Assembly: GCA_017622135.1 (NCBI GenBank)
Contig: JAGARR010000050.1
Location: 1 to 64,000, forward strand
DNA: 64,000 bases
Reading direction: 5' to 3'
From: Spirochaetaceae bacterium
Lineage (GTDB): Bacteria > Spirochaetota > Spirochaetia > Treponematales > Treponemataceae
Positions 42,325 to 51,617 of this stretch are shown here, in pieces. Positions within the stretch are counted from its first letter, which is position 1, and each line of letters opens with the position of its first letter. Under the pieces are notes generated by a model, which did no database searches, was not told the DNA's origin, and was given only the letters and a program-made list of their open reading frames with translations. The translations under genes and the position numbers were made by a program.

Positions 42325-43806
42325 CTAGCCAACGATGGCCTTCATGGCAGTCATGTAGCCACGGAGCTTCTTGCCAACAATCTCTACTGGGTGGGTGCGA
42401 ATCTCCTCGTTTACCCGCACCAGTTCCTGATTGGAGACGCTGTTGTCCTTGCTGGCCAAGCCCTTGCCGATGATGTCGGTGTCCACCTTGGACATAAAGT
42501 CCTTCAGCAGGGGACGGCAGGCGTTGTCAAACAGGTAGCAGCCGTACTCGGCGGTGTCGGAGATGACCTTGTTCATCTCGTAGAGCTTCTTGCGGCTGAT
42601 GAGGTTGGCGATGAGGGGAGTCTCGTGGAGGGACTCGTAGTAGGCGCTCTCCGGCTTGATTCCAGCGTCCACCATGGTCTCGAAGGCCAGCTCCACGCCA
42701 GCCTTTACCATGGCCACCATCAGGATGCCGTTGTCAAAGTACTCCTGCTCGCCAATTTCCATGTCGCCTGCGGGAGTCTGCTCGAATGCGGTCTTGCCGG
42801 TGGCCTCACGCCAGGCCAGCAGGTTCTTGTCGTCGTTGGCCCAGTCAATCATCATCACCCGGCTGAACTCTCCGCTGATGATGTCGTCCATGTGCTTCTG
42901 GTAGAGTTCGGCCATGATGGCTTTCAGCTCCTTGGACAGGGCGTTGGCACGGAGCTTGGCGGGGTTGGACAGGCGATCCATCATGCCGGTGATGCCGCCC
43001 CACTTCAAGGCCTCGGTGATGGTCTCCCAGCCGTACTGAATCAGCTTGGCGGCGTAGCCCTTGTCGATTCCCTTTTCTACCATACGGTCAAAGCACAGGA
43101 GGCTGCCGGTCTGGAGCATGCCGCAGAGGATGGTCTGCTCGCCCATCAGGTCGGACTTCACTTCCGCCACAAAGCTTGACTCCAGCACACCTGCCCGGCT
43201 GCCACCGGTTCCTGCAGCCAGCGCCTTTGCGATTGCCCAGCCCTTGCCCTCCGGGTCGTTCACGGGATGGACGGCGATGAGGGTGGGGATTCCGAAGCCA
43301 CGGACGTATTCGGTGCGGACCTCGGAGCCGGGGCCCTTGGGGGCCATCATCACCACGGTGATGTCGGGGCGAATCTGCATTCCCTCCTCCACGATGTTGA
43401 AGCCGTGGCTGTACCACAGGGCAGATCCCTGCTTCATCAGGGGGACAACGTTTTCCAGCACATTGGAATGCTGCTTGTCCGGGGTGAGGTTGCCTACCAG
43501 GTCGGCAGTGGGAATCATTTCCTGGTAGGTTCCCACCTTGAAGCCGTTCTCCACGGCATTCTTGTAGCTGGCCCGCTTCTCTGCAATGGCTTCTGCACGG
43601 AGGGCATAGCTCACGTCAAGACCGGAGTCCCGCAGGTTCATGCCCTGGTGCAGTCCCTGGGCGCCACAGCCGATGATGACAATCTTCTTGCCCTTGAGGG
43701 CATTCGTGCCGTCAGCGAATTCCTCCCGCTCCATAAAGCGACAGTGCCCCAGCTGGAGCAGCGCCTCCCGCCATGGGATTGAATTAAAATAATTGACCTT
43801 TTCCAT
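42325..43806 (-). CDS. ilvC: Ketol-acid reductoisomerase, class II, IlvC (493 aa)
   Basis: It converts acetolactate (or acetohydroxybutyrate) to the dihydroxy acid in branched-chain amino-acid synthesis, using NADPH and Mg. The Rossmann motif is [20 protein letters not shown], followed by [20 protein letters not shown], which carries the NADPH-selective Arg region. [20 protein letters not shown] and the duplicated C-terminal domain ([38 protein letters not shown]) show the long class II form, close to 490 aa. It stands alone; no ilvBHD genes are adjacent. Confidence 0.95.
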   Translation of the reverse strand: MEKVNYFNSIPWREALLQLGHCRFMEREEFADGTNALKGKKIVIIGCGAQGLHQGMNLRDSGLDVSYALRAEAIAEKRASYKNAVENGFKVGTYQEMIPTADLVGNLTPDKQHSNVLENVVPLMKQGSALWYSHGFNIVEEGMQIRPDITVVMMAPKGPGSEVRTEYVRGFGIPTLIAVHPVNDPEGKGWAIAKALAAGTGGSRAGVLESSFVAEVKSDLMGEQTILCGMLQTGSLLCFDRMVEKGIDKGYAAKLIQYGWETITEALKWGGITGMMDRLSNPAKLRANALSKELKAIMAELYQKHMDDIISGEFSRVMMIDWANDDKNLLAWREATGKTAFEQTPAGDMEIGEQEYFDNGILMVAMVKAGVELAFETMVDAGIKPESAYYESLHETPLIANLISRKKLYEMNKVISDTAEYGCYLFDNACRPLLKDFMSKVDTDIIGKGLASKDNSVSNQELVRVNEEIRTHPVEIVGKKLRGYMTAMKAIVG

Positions 43807-43951
43807 GATGATTCCTCTGAAAAATAAAGTGAAATTTAAGTTTCTTCATTTTAGTGAAAAATTTCCTTTTGGTAAAGGCTCGGAGCTGGGGAAGCCTGGA
43901 CCTTCCCCTTGTCTTTCCAAGCATCCTGCCGCTGTCGGTCTCGGTACAAAG

Positions 43952-44992
43952 TCAGCCCAGTGGCTGGCCGCACTTGGTGCAAAAGGAATCTCCCGGCTGG
44001 CAGGTGGCGGCGCATTTGGGACAAGGAAGCTGCCTGTCCTTCACTGCCTTGCCGCATTTATGGCAAAAGGCGGCATCCGCTGTCAGGGAGGTGCCGCAGC
44101 CACCACAGAATTGTGCGGGCTGGACCGTCGCGCTTGTCTTGAGGGTCTCCCGTACCATGTCTGCCATCACGTTGCCCATGGCCATGCCGACGCTGACTCC
44201 GGCCAGCTCTCCGCTGCTGCCGAGGTTTTGTGCCGCCTTTTCCAGCACATTGAAGCTCCGTTCCTGCTGGTAACTGAATTGGAGGGTTTCCATCTCGTGC
44301 TTCCGGTTGAACACCTCCCGGAGTTTTTGGACGGAGGGGTCTGTCTCCGGCGCATTGATGGAGGTGATGCAGAAGTTTACCAGCCGGATGCCATGGCTCT
44401 GGAAGAAGGGGGCTATCTGGCTGGCAATTCCCTCGGCAATCTCTGTCAGGTGGGCCTGGGCCTCCAAAAAGCTCATGGTGTTCCTCAGCAGGTAGCCCGC
44501 CAGCTCGTCTGCAATACGACTTCCCACAACGGCATGAAAGTACTGCATGAGGTCTTGCGTGGTGTAGGACTGGGCTGTACCCACTGACTTTTCAAGGAAC
44601 AGGCGGGAGTCGTCGATGGTGACTCCGTACTGTCCGAATGCCCGCAGGGGGATGACCACATTGTAGGCGGGATCCTGCATCTGGATGGGTCTGGCCGTCC
44701 CCCATTTGATGTCCAGAATATCCTGCTTGCTGACGAAGAAAACCTCTGCCGTGAAGGGGGAGCTGTTGCCGAAGGGCAGGCTGACCAGCCCCGCCAGAAT
44801 GGGCAGGTTCTTGGTGTTCAGGGTGTAGGTGCCCGGCTTCAGGATGTCGCACACCTGCCCGCCCTTGACAAAGACTGCCTCCTGGGTTGGCCCGACAACC
44901 AGCTGGGAGCCAGTGGTTATATTCTCCTTGGGATGCTTCCACACCAGCACATTTGCCGGACCATTGTACTTGATTACTTGAAACAGGGCCAT
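43952..44992 (-). CDS. SPFH-domain protein with C-terminal double zinc ribbon (346 aa)
   Basis: Residues about 20-260 match the SPFH (stomatin/prohibitin/flotillin-like) 'virion core' group, as in KENITTGSQLVVGPTQEAVF, PGTYTLNTKNLPILAGLVSL and the helical AQAHLTEIAEGIASQIAPFF. After an Ala/Gly/Met-rich linker the C-terminus has two zinc ribbons (CGGCGTSLTADAAFCHKCG and CPKCAATCQPGDSFCTKCG). No transmembrane segment is seen. Proteins of this type form cytoplasmic or membrane-apposed oligomers of unknown function. The next gene, 15 bp upstream on the same strand, encodes a zinc-ribbon membrane protein, so the two probably work together. Confidence 0.85.
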   Translation of the reverse strand: MALFQVIKYNGPANVLVWKHPKENITTGSQLVVGPTQEAVFVKGGQVCDILKPGTYTLNTKNLPILAGLVSLPFGNSSPFTAEVFFVSKQDILDIKWGTARPIQMQDPAYNVVIPLRAFGQYGVTIDDSRLFLEKSVGTAQSYTTQDLMQYFHAVVGSRIADELAGYLLRNTMSFLEAQAHLTEIAEGIASQIAPFFQSHGIRLVNFCITSINAPETDPSVQKLREVFNRKHEMETLQFSYQQERSFNVLEKAAQNLGSSGELAGVSVGMAMGNVMADMVRETLKTSATVQPAQFCGGCGTSLTADAAFCHKCGKAVKDRQLPCPKCAATCQPGDSFCTKCGQPLG

Positions 44993-45007
44993 GGTGCCTT
45001 CCTCCTC

Positions 45008-47053
45008 TCAGTGTATCAGGGTTATTCCGACCCGCCCTTCCAGTGGCGAGGGGTCGGCAATCCGATTGCCGGACAGGTTTACAAAGCGCAGCTTGTCCAG
45101 CTCCGCCAGTGGTGAGATGTCTGCAATGTCATTGTCGGACAGGTCCAGATGGACGAGATCTTTCAGGGCGGAAAGACTCCCGATTTCCTGGACACCGCAG
45201 CCGGCTATGTGCAGCGCATTCAGGCTGGGCAGGCGGTCAAGCTGGTGGACAAAGGCGGATGCAGGCCCGGCCTTGTAGGTCCAATGCTGCTGGCCTGGCT
45301 CTGGCGGCAGGTCATGCATATCCCGGTATCCATTGAGATTCAATTCCCGCAGCTGCCTCAGATTGGAAAGCTTCCTGTAGTCTGTCCCCTTGGAATCGGA
45401 GCCGCTCAAATCGAGGGACTGGAGGGTGGAAAGCTCCAGCACCGCATCCAGGGGTCCGTAGATGCTCTTGTCCCGCAGGGACAGCTGCTCCAGCGGCAGT
45501 CCGCTCAGTCCCTCCAAGCCCTCCAGGGAGGTGGTGTAGGTGTCTGCGAACCAGCCGCAGTGAAGGCTGAGCCGCCGCAGGTTTGCAAGCTGGCGGAGGG
45601 AGGTGAGGTTGAGGGTGCTGCGATAGGAGCAGACTGACAGCTCCTCCAGGCCCTCCAGTGGATGGAGGTAGCTAAAGTCCCTGGTCATGCGGATTTTGAG
45701 GGAGCGCAGGCTGGTGAGGGCGGCTATATCCGACGGGGATGCGAACAGTTCGTCGGATTCCAGCGTCAGTCTTTTTAGTGCGGGCAGATTCGCCAGCTCT
45801 GGAACAGAATCAAGGCTGTCGTTGCCGGTTAGGGTGAGCTCCTCCAGTCTGGTCATGTCCGCCAGAAATGGGGTGTCCCGTATACTGGTGCGGTCTATGC
45901 TGAGGCTGGTCAGATTGTGGAGGGAGGCGAGGGGACTCAAGTCCGTCAGGGCGGAGCCGGAGAGGGAGAGTCTTTCCAGATGGTCGGCCATGGACAGGGA
46001 TGCTACGCTGGAAAGGTGCTTGTTTGCCAGCAGCCCCAGCTCCGTAATCTGCCTCTGGCCGGACAGGACGGAGAGGTTGGTGATTCCAGTATTGTACAGC
46101 GTCAGGGAGCGCAGGCTGGGAAGCTTGTCCAGCCCGTCTAGGGAGCTCAGGCTGCTGCCGCCCACATACAGCCGCTCCAGCTTGGGCAGCCTGGCGTAGC
46201 CGCTCAAATCTGTGCTCTGGATTCCGGCAGGCAGTGTCAGCTCCAGAAGCTCCGGCAGCAGCAGGTCCTCTGGGGCAAGGCCACGGACAGCGGCCTCCAG
46301 CTGCTGCAGTCCCTGAAAGTAAATCAAGCCCAGTTCCCTGCCGTCCTGACTGCCCTCCACCACAAGAGTGACAGGGATGCCGCCGTCAAAGGCGATGGAG
46401 ATTTTCTGGGCCTTGGTGAGGAGGTCCGGGGAGCGGATGGACAGGGAGGTTACGGTCTGAATCTGCTCCAGCGTGATGTGCTCGGCGGTCATGCCCGTCG
46501 CCAGCTCCATTGCCTGCCGCAGCGGGGATGCTGGCAGGAGCTCGGACAGCGGCACCTCCGCCACCTGGGGAAGCAGGTTCCGCTTGCCGCACAGGACATC
46601 GGCAGCTATGGCTAGACTGGCAGCAAAATCCCTGCGGCCAAAGCTTGTAAACCGCTCCACGCACCAAGGCCCGTATTCGGCGGCATCCGTATGCTCCAGC
46701 ATTTTTCGGGCAGTACGGTGGGCCGCCTCAAAGTTGCCGTTTTCCAGGTGATAGTCAATCACCGTCTGGTATGTGGGGCCGTCAGCAGTAGCGGCATTGA
46801 CCTGATCCATCGCCGCTGCAATGGAGGAGGCCGCCCGTGCAGGGGAGGTTATGGCGCGGGACAAAAGGTATGAGCTTAGGCCAAGTATGAGAACCAATGC
46901 CAGCAATATGGCTATGGGGGGCTTGCCGGGACTCGCTTGGGGCGATGCAGAAGTCGTCTGCCGTGGAGCCTCCGGCAGCGGGCCTCCGCAAAACGGACAG
47001 GCACTTGCCTGCACGTCCACCATGCTCTGGCAGTATTCACAGCGAATCTTCAT
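45008..47053 (-). CDS. Zinc-ribbon/transmembrane/leucine-rich repeat protein (681 aa)
   Basis: The N-terminus is a zinc ribbon (CEYCQSMVDVQASACPFCGG, Cys at 5, 8, 20 and 23). A Pro/Ser linker and one transmembrane helix follow (IAILLALVLILGLSSYLLS). The rest is extracytoplasmic: a helical region (about 85-180) and then some 16 SDS22-like LRRs (LPKLERLYVGGSSLSSLDGL, LPSLRSLTLYNTGITNLSVL, ending LDLSDNDIADISPLAELDKL). The topology puts the zinc ribbon in the cytoplasm and the LRRs outside, like a receptor. It is 15 bp from the SPFH gene, which also carries zinc ribbons. Confidence 0.85.
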   Translation of the reverse strand: MKIRCEYCQSMVDVQASACPFCGGPLPEAPRQTTSASPQASPGKPPIAILLALVLILGLSSYLLSRAITSPARAASSIAAAMDQVNAATADGPTYQTVIDYHLENGNFEAAHRTARKMLEHTDAAEYGPWCVERFTSFGRRDFAASLAIAADVLCGKRNLLPQVAEVPLSELLPASPLRQAMELATGMTAEHITLEQIQTVTSLSIRSPDLLTKAQKISIAFDGGIPVTLVVEGSQDGRELGLIYFQGLQQLEAAVRGLAPEDLLLPELLELTLPAGIQSTDLSGYARLPKLERLYVGGSSLSSLDGLDKLPSLRSLTLYNTGITNLSVLSGQRQITELGLLANKHLSSVASLSMADHLERLSLSGSALTDLSPLASLHNLTSLSIDRTSIRDTPFLADMTRLEELTLTGNDSLDSVPELANLPALKRLTLESDELFASPSDIAALTSLRSLKIRMTRDFSYLHPLEGLEELSVCSYRSTLNLTSLRQLANLRRLSLHCGWFADTYTTSLEGLEGLSGLPLEQLSLRDKSIYGPLDAVLELSTLQSLDLSGSDSKGTDYRKLSNLRQLRELNLNGYRDMHDLPPEPGQQHWTYKAGPASAFVHQLDRLPSLNALHIAGCGVQEIGSLSALKDLVHLDLSDNDIADISPLAELDKLRFVNLSGNRIADPSPLEGRVGITLIH

Positions 47054-47226
47054 GGATGCCTCCTGATTGAAACAGCTCCTGTTCGATGAGCCTTTCTGAA
47101 ATTGATTTTCAATGGGTTTTCCTGTACAACAACTTTTCTTTCCTTATGGAATGGGACGGGGAAAAGCCCTGTGCCAGCCAATCGCTCCCCCGTCTCCTCC
47201 ATCCCGCCGAACAGCTGCCAGCAGAG

Positions 47227-48558
47227 TTACATTCCGCCGAACTGCTGCATAAACTTAGCTTGCAGGCCCTTGTTCTTGGTGAGCTTTTTCATGGCGAGTC
47301 TGGTCTTCTCGAACTGCTTGATGAGGCGGTTCACCTCAGCCACGGAGGTGCCGGAGCCCTTGGCAATACGCTTGCGGCGGCTGGGACCGATGATCAGGTG
47401 GTTTGCACGCTCCTTCTTCGTCATGGAGAGGATGATGGCCTCCTGCCGCTTCATGGCGCTGGTGTCGATGTCCTGGTTTCCCATCTGGGCGGCCATGCCG
47501 GGCATCATCTCCATGATGGACTGGAGGGAGCCCATCTTCTTCACCCGCTGCAGTTGGTCCAGCATGTCCTGGAGGGTGAAGGTTTCGCTCATCATCTTCT
47601 TCTGGAGCTTCTCCGCCTCCGCCTCGTCGATGGTGGCCTGGGCCTTTTCCACCAGTGACACGATGTCGCCCATGCCCAGGATGCGGCTGGCGATGCGCTC
47701 AGGATGGAAGGGCTCGAAGTCCTCGGTTTTTTCACCAGTACCGATGAACAGGATGGGCTTGCCGGTGATGGATTTCAAGGAGAGGGCGGCACCACCACGG
47801 GCATCGGAGTCGAATTTGGTGAGGATGACACCGGTGAGCTGCAGGGCCTCATCAAAGGTCTTGGCAATGTCCACGGCGTTCTGGCCGGTCATGGCGTCTG
47901 CCACCAGCAGCACCTCATCGGGGTTGACTGCCTTCTTCACCTCGGCAATCTCTGCCATCATGTCTTGGTCAATCTGGAGGCGGCCGGCGGTGTCCACAAT
48001 CAGGGTGTCGTAGCCGCCCTTCTTGGCCTGGCTGATGGCGTTCTTTGCCACCTTCACCGCATCCTTGGTGTCTTCCGCATGGACGGGAACGCCGATTTTT
48101 TCTCCCAAAACCTGGAGCTGCTGGATGGCGGCGGGACGCACCAGGTCGCAGGCTGCCAGCAGGGGCTTTCGTCCCTCCTTTGCAAGGCGTGCGGCCAGCT
48201 TGGCGGCGGCTGTGGTCTTTCCCGCTCCCTGGAGACCCAGCAGCAGGATGACCGACAGGGTGTCGGGCCCCTTGAGCTTGAGCTCCTGCTTTTCATCGCC
48301 CAAGAGGGATACAATCTTGTCGTGGATAATCTTGACGAATTGCTGTCCGGGATCAACCGCCCGCAGGACCTTTTCGCCCTTGGCTTCCTCGATGGTGCTG
48401 TTGACAAAGCGGCGCACCACCCGCAGGTTCACGTCGGCTTCCAGCAGGGCAAGCTTGATCTGCTCTACGGTCTCTTCTATATTCTTCTCCGTAATGGAGG
48501 ACTTTCCGCTGAGCTTGCGGACCACATCGGTAAAGGTATTGGAAATTTTCTCTAACAT
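47227..48558 (-). CDS. ffh: Signal recognition particle GTPase Ffh (443 aa)
   Basis: The N domain is followed by the G domain, with GLQGAGKTTAAAKLAARLAK, DTAGRLQIDQDMM and the TKFDSDARGGAALS motif. The M domain runs from about 295 and has the RNA-binding pattern RRKRIAKGSGTSVAEVNRLI. It binds 4.5S RNA and signal sequences and targets ribosomes to FtsY. The C-terminus is short (KFMQQFGGM), within the normal range. The gap 47054-47226 on the 3' side holds nothing recognisable. Confidence 0.97.
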   Translation of the reverse strand: MLEKISNTFTDVVRKLSGKSSITEKNIEETVEQIKLALLEADVNLRVVRRFVNSTIEEAKGEKVLRAVDPGQQFVKIIHDKIVSLLGDEKQELKLKGPDTLSVILLLGLQGAGKTTAAAKLAARLAKEGRKPLLAACDLVRPAAIQQLQVLGEKIGVPVHAEDTKDAVKVAKNAISQAKKGGYDTLIVDTAGRLQIDQDMMAEIAEVKKAVNPDEVLLVADAMTGQNAVDIAKTFDEALQLTGVILTKFDSDARGGAALSLKSITGKPILFIGTGEKTEDFEPFHPERIASRILGMGDIVSLVEKAQATIDEAEAEKLQKKMMSETFTLQDMLDQLQRVKKMGSLQSIMEMMPGMAAQMGNQDIDTSAMKRQEAIILSMTKKERANHLIIGPSRRKRIAKGSGTSVAEVNRLIKQFEKTRLAMKKLTKNKGLQAKFMQQFGGM

Positions 48559-48610
48559 AGGGTCAGTATACGGGAATCAGGGGGAAGGCTCAAGGGGTGA
48601 GGGACAAGCG

Positions 48611-48643
48611 AAAAAAAAGCCCCTCCAGTTAAGGCTGGAAGGG
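48611..48643 (-). terminator. Terminator of the small membrane protein gene
   Basis: On the minus strand CCCTTCCAG...CTGGAGGGG is followed by C and eight T. It lies between the small gene at 48657 and ffh. Confidence 0.85.
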
Positions 48644-48656
48644 TAAGGTGTTTGGA

Positions 48657-48893
48657 TTAGATATTCAAGAGCCTGAGAATCTTGCCCTGGAACAAGATGC
48701 ACAAAAGGTCAAGAATCCAGATGATGTTCCAGCCCAACAGCAGGCGCAGCAATCCGGCCACAATCTTTCCTTCCTGGAAGCGGGTCACAAAACCGAACAG
48801 CCAGGAGGTGACGGGAATGATGGCGAAGATGATGCTGATGAGTCTGCCCATCCCAAAGTAGTCCTTTCCGCGGGAGCCTTTCTTTTTTCCCAT
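48657..48893 (-). CDS. Small membrane protein (78 aa)
   Basis: TAGGAGGAAACC before the ATG is a strong ribosome-binding site. After a basic start (MGKKKGSRGKDYFG) there are two or three hydrophobic segments (LISIIFAIIPVTSWLFGF, IVAGLLRLLLGWNIIWILDL). The charge pattern predicts both ends inside. It has a composition like small YqaE/Pmp3-type or TM2-type proteins, but I do not recognise the family. It has its own terminator and appears monocistronic. Confidence 0.7.
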   Translation of the reverse strand: MGKKKGSRGKDYFGMGRLISIIFAIIPVTSWLFGFVTRFQEGKIVAGLLRLLLGWNIIWILDLLCILFQGKILRLLNI

Positions 48894-49033
48894 GGTTTCC
48901 TCCTATATGAAATGAATGACCTTCATGGTAAAGGAAAAGAGTGGATTTGTAAAGGCTGGTAGGTGGGTGGGGTGCGCTTCTGTCACAGGGCCTCTGCAAG
49001 TTTTGCCTGCCAGGTGTCTTGGGTATTTTTTGC

Positions 49034-49062
49034 TTGACAGGAGGGATTTTCGATTTTATCAT
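49034..49062 (+). promoter_or_regulatory. Promoter of the EF-G paralogue
   Basis: TTGACA (49034-49039), 17 bp, TATCAT (49057-49062). It starts a transcript about 25 bases before the AAGGAG-preceded ATG at 49095. Confidence 0.7.
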
Positions 49063-49094
49063 AGTACATTATACGATATTAAGGAGATTTTCTT

Positions 49095-51182
49095 ATGGAT
49101 TATTCCACACAACAGTTGAGAAATATTTCGATTGCCGGTCATGGTCAGACGGGAAAGACCACCCTTTTTGAGCATCTGCTCTTTGTGGGTGGGGCGCTGT
49201 CCAAGGCCGAGTCGGTGGCTTCCGGCAAGACTGCCAGCGACAACTCACCAGAGGAAATCCAGAGAAAGATATCAGTCTATTCCTCCTTGGCCCACCTGGA
49301 CTGGAAGGGTGTCCTCATCAATATGTGGGACACTCCCGGTTCCTCCGACTTTTCCGGTGAGGTCATCTCCGCCTTCCGTTCCAGCGAGCTGGCACTGATG
49401 GTGGTGGACTCCCGCTCCGGCGCCCAAATCGAGACCATCAAGCTGTGGCGTGACTTGGATCGTAGGAACAAGCCCCGCATCGCCTTTCTGAACCACTGCG
49501 AGGATGAGCGCTCTGACTACGACGGCTCCGTTCAGGATATCCGCAAGAAGTTCAGCGTGGAGGTGTGTCCCGTCACCATTCCCATGGGCAGCGGTGGCGA
49601 TTTCAAAGGGGTCATCGACGTGCTCCACGGAAAGGCCTACCTGGTGGCTGGTGACGGTGCGGTGGAGACTGCCACCGACATTCCTGCTGACTACAAGGAC
49701 TTGTACGAGGATGCCTTGGGGGTACTGGCTGGTGCCGCCGCCGAGGGTGATGACGACCTTCTGGTGAAGTTCATTGATGAAGGTGAGCTGACCCAGGAGG
49801 AAATCATCGCCGGCCTTAAGATTGCCGTGACCAACAACCGCATCGTTCCCTCCTTTGCTGGTAATCCTGAGAAGAACTGCGGCCTGGTTCCCCTGCTGGA
49901 CTTTATCGCAGACATCGCTCCTGATCCTTCCCATGCTATCGAGACTGCCGTGTCTCCGGTGGAGGAGAAGATGGCGGTGAAATTCGACGCTGCCACTCCT
50001 GCAGTGATTCTCTGCGTCAAGACCTCCAGCGACCAGTTCTCCGGTAAGCTTTCCTATCTGAAGGTGGTGGGCGGAAGCCTTCATTCCGATTCCGAGCTGT
50101 TCAACCTGACGGAGAAGAAAAAGGAGAAGATTGGAAAGCTCTATCGCTGCGTTGGCAAGAAGCTGGAGGAAATCAAGGTGGCTCAGGCGGGAGATCTTTG
50201 TATTGCCGCCAAGCTGGCGGTCACCAAAACTAGTGATACATTGGCTGCCTCTCAGGATGCACTGCCCTTGGTAAAGCTTCGTCTGCCTGAGCCGGTGTAC
50301 TCCATGGCTGTCGCTGCCAAGGAAAAGCGGGATGACGACAAGCTTTCCACCCAGTTGCTGAAGGCCGCCGAGGAGGACAGGACCCTCACCTTCCAGTACA
50401 ATCCTGAAACAAAGCAGAACGTGCTGTCTGGCATGGGTGAGCTGCAGATTGGCATCATTCTGGACAGGATTCGTGCCCAGTCCAAGATTGAGATTGAGAC
50501 CTCCCTGCCTCGCATCGCCTACCGGGAGACTATCCAGCGGAAGGCCCAGGCGGAGTACACCCACAAGAAGCAGTCCGGTGGCCACGGCCAGTATGCCAGG
50601 GTGGTGCTTTCTGTGGAGGCTCTGGAGCGAGGAATGGAGTATGGATTCACCAACGCCGTTGTGGGAGGTGCCATTTCCAAGGGATACATCCCCGGTGTGG
50701 AGAAGGGTGTGCGGGAAGCCATGGAGCATGGTGTCCTGGCAGGCTACCCTGTGGTGGATGTGGCCATCACCGTCTTGGACGGTAAGGAGCATCCCGTTGA
50801 CTCCTCCGAAATGGCCTTTAAGATTGCCGCCCGTAATGCCTTCAAGGATGCCATGCGTTCTGCAGGCCCTGTGCTGCTGGAGCCAGTGATGAACATTACC
50901 GTGTGGGTGGAGTCCAAGTATTTGGGAGACATCATGTCCGACCTCTCCGGCAAGCGGGGTAGGGTGCTGGGTCAAAACACCTTGGCTGGTGACATTGATG
51001 AAATCCGGGCCTTGGTTCCCCAGTCCGAGCTGTTGAAGTACGCCATAGACCTGCGCTCACTTACCAGTGGCACGGGAAGCTTTGAGACCTCCTTTAGCCA
51101 CTATGACCCCATCTCCGGCAAGCTGGCAGATGAGGTCATTGCTGCCGCCAAGGAATTCATCCAGGTGGCCTCAGAGGATTAG
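49095..51182 (+). CDS. Elongation factor G paralogue (EF-G2-like) with altered G4 motif (695 aa)
   Basis: All five EF-G domains can be traced. G1 is IAGHGQTGKTTLFEHLL, G3 is MWDTPGSSDFSGEV, domain IV has KKQSGGHGQYARVVLSVEAL and GYPVVDVAITVLDGKEHPVD, and domain V has RGRVLGQNT. The G4 motif, normally NKxD, reads FLNHCEDERSDYD, so both the Lys and the guanine-binding Asp are replaced. The chain matches the second EF-G subfamily rather than canonical FusA. Such paralogues act in ribosome recycling or are of uncertain activity. It has its own promoter and terminator and is not in a str operon. Confidence 0.88.
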   Translation: MDYSTQQLRNISIAGHGQTGKTTLFEHLLFVGGALSKAESVASGKTASDNSPEEIQRKISVYSSLAHLDWKGVLINMWDTPGSSDFSGEVISAFRSSELALMVVDSRSGAQIETIKLWRDLDRRNKPRIAFLNHCEDERSDYDGSVQDIRKKFSVEVCPVTIPMGSGGDFKGVIDVLHGKAYLVAGDGAVETATDIPADYKDLYEDALGVLAGAAAEGDDDLLVKFIDEGELTQEEIIAGLKIAVTNNRIVPSFAGNPEKNCGLVPLLDFIADIAPDPSHAIETAVSPVEEKMAVKFDAATPAVILCVKTSSDQFSGKLSYLKVVGGSLHSDSELFNLTEKKKEKIGKLYRCVGKKLEEIKVAQAGDLCIAAKLAVTKTSDTLAASQDALPLVKLRLPEPVYSMAVAAKEKRDDDKLSTQLLKAAEEDRTLTFQYNPETKQNVLSGMGELQIGIILDRIRAQSKIEIETSLPRIAYRETIQRKAQAEYTHKKQSGGHGQYARVVLSVEALERGMEYGFTNAVVGGAISKGYIPGVEKGVREAMEHGVLAGYPVVDVAITVLDGKEHPVDSSEMAFKIAARNAFKDAMRSAGPVLLEPVMNITVWVESKYLGDIMSDLSGKRGRVLGQNTLAGDIDEIRALVPQSELLKYAIDLRSLTSGTGSFETSFSHYDPISGKLADEVIAAAKEFIQVASED

Positions 51183-51277
51183 CTCGTTGGTCAGCTGCGG
51201 GACAGGAGCCACCCCACGGAATACTTCTGGATGGGGCGATTTTCAAATTGACCTGTAGCTGGATTCAATAGATGGCA

Positions 51278-51312
51278 CCGGGAAGCAGGAATGTCTGCTT
51301 CCCGGTTTTTTT
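51278..51312 (+). terminator. Terminator of the EF-G paralogue
   Basis: CCGGGAAGCAG (51278-51288) and CTGCTTCCCGG (51295-51305) form a perfect 11-bp stem followed by seven T. Confidence 0.92.
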
Positions 51313-51617
51313 GCGAAAGCTGGTGGGATGTCTTTGTCTGTAACGGAATCATAATCCTGACTGGGAATATTGTCCGTCAGGAATGCATGGACAGGCTCCC
51401 TCTCCTCCAGGACAAGCACTGCGTCGCAATGATTGCCGGGGTGGGAAGCTGCGGGCACGTCTACGGTGGTGCGACAGCTCCAGCAGAAACTGAGGGGAGA
51501 TCCACCCGCCCCTGGCAATCTACGATTCCTACCTCAAGCGGTGCTTTTCTTGGACAATGAGGCGGGCTATGGGGGGGGGCAAGAGCGCATTGGACTGGCG
51601 CTGGAGAGGTGAGGGGT
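51313..51617. other. Region without a convincing gene, probably decayed
   Basis: Short overlapping frames exist on both strands, none with a ribosome-binding site or family resemblance. On the minus strand two frames show protein-like snatches (RTTVDVPAASHPGNHCDAVL; and RGGWISPQFLLELSHH near 51510). A run of nine G lies at 51571-51579. The likeliest reading is the remains of one or two genes downstream of the ATP-grasp gene. Confidence 0.35.

Noticed and set aside
49272-50975. 567-codon open frame antisense to the EF-G paralogue
   Set aside because: A shadow of strong codon bias in the real gene; His/Leu/Gly-rich, no ribosome-binding site, no family resemblance. The same applies to long antisense frames at 3390-4043, 4145-5032, 12651-13873, 15531-16316, 26916-27893, 42391-43179 and 62232-63293.
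51313-51617. DUF4279-like or other named gene remnant on the minus strand
   Set aside because: Snatches such as RGGWISPQFL are suggestive, but too short and broken between frames to support a family name.
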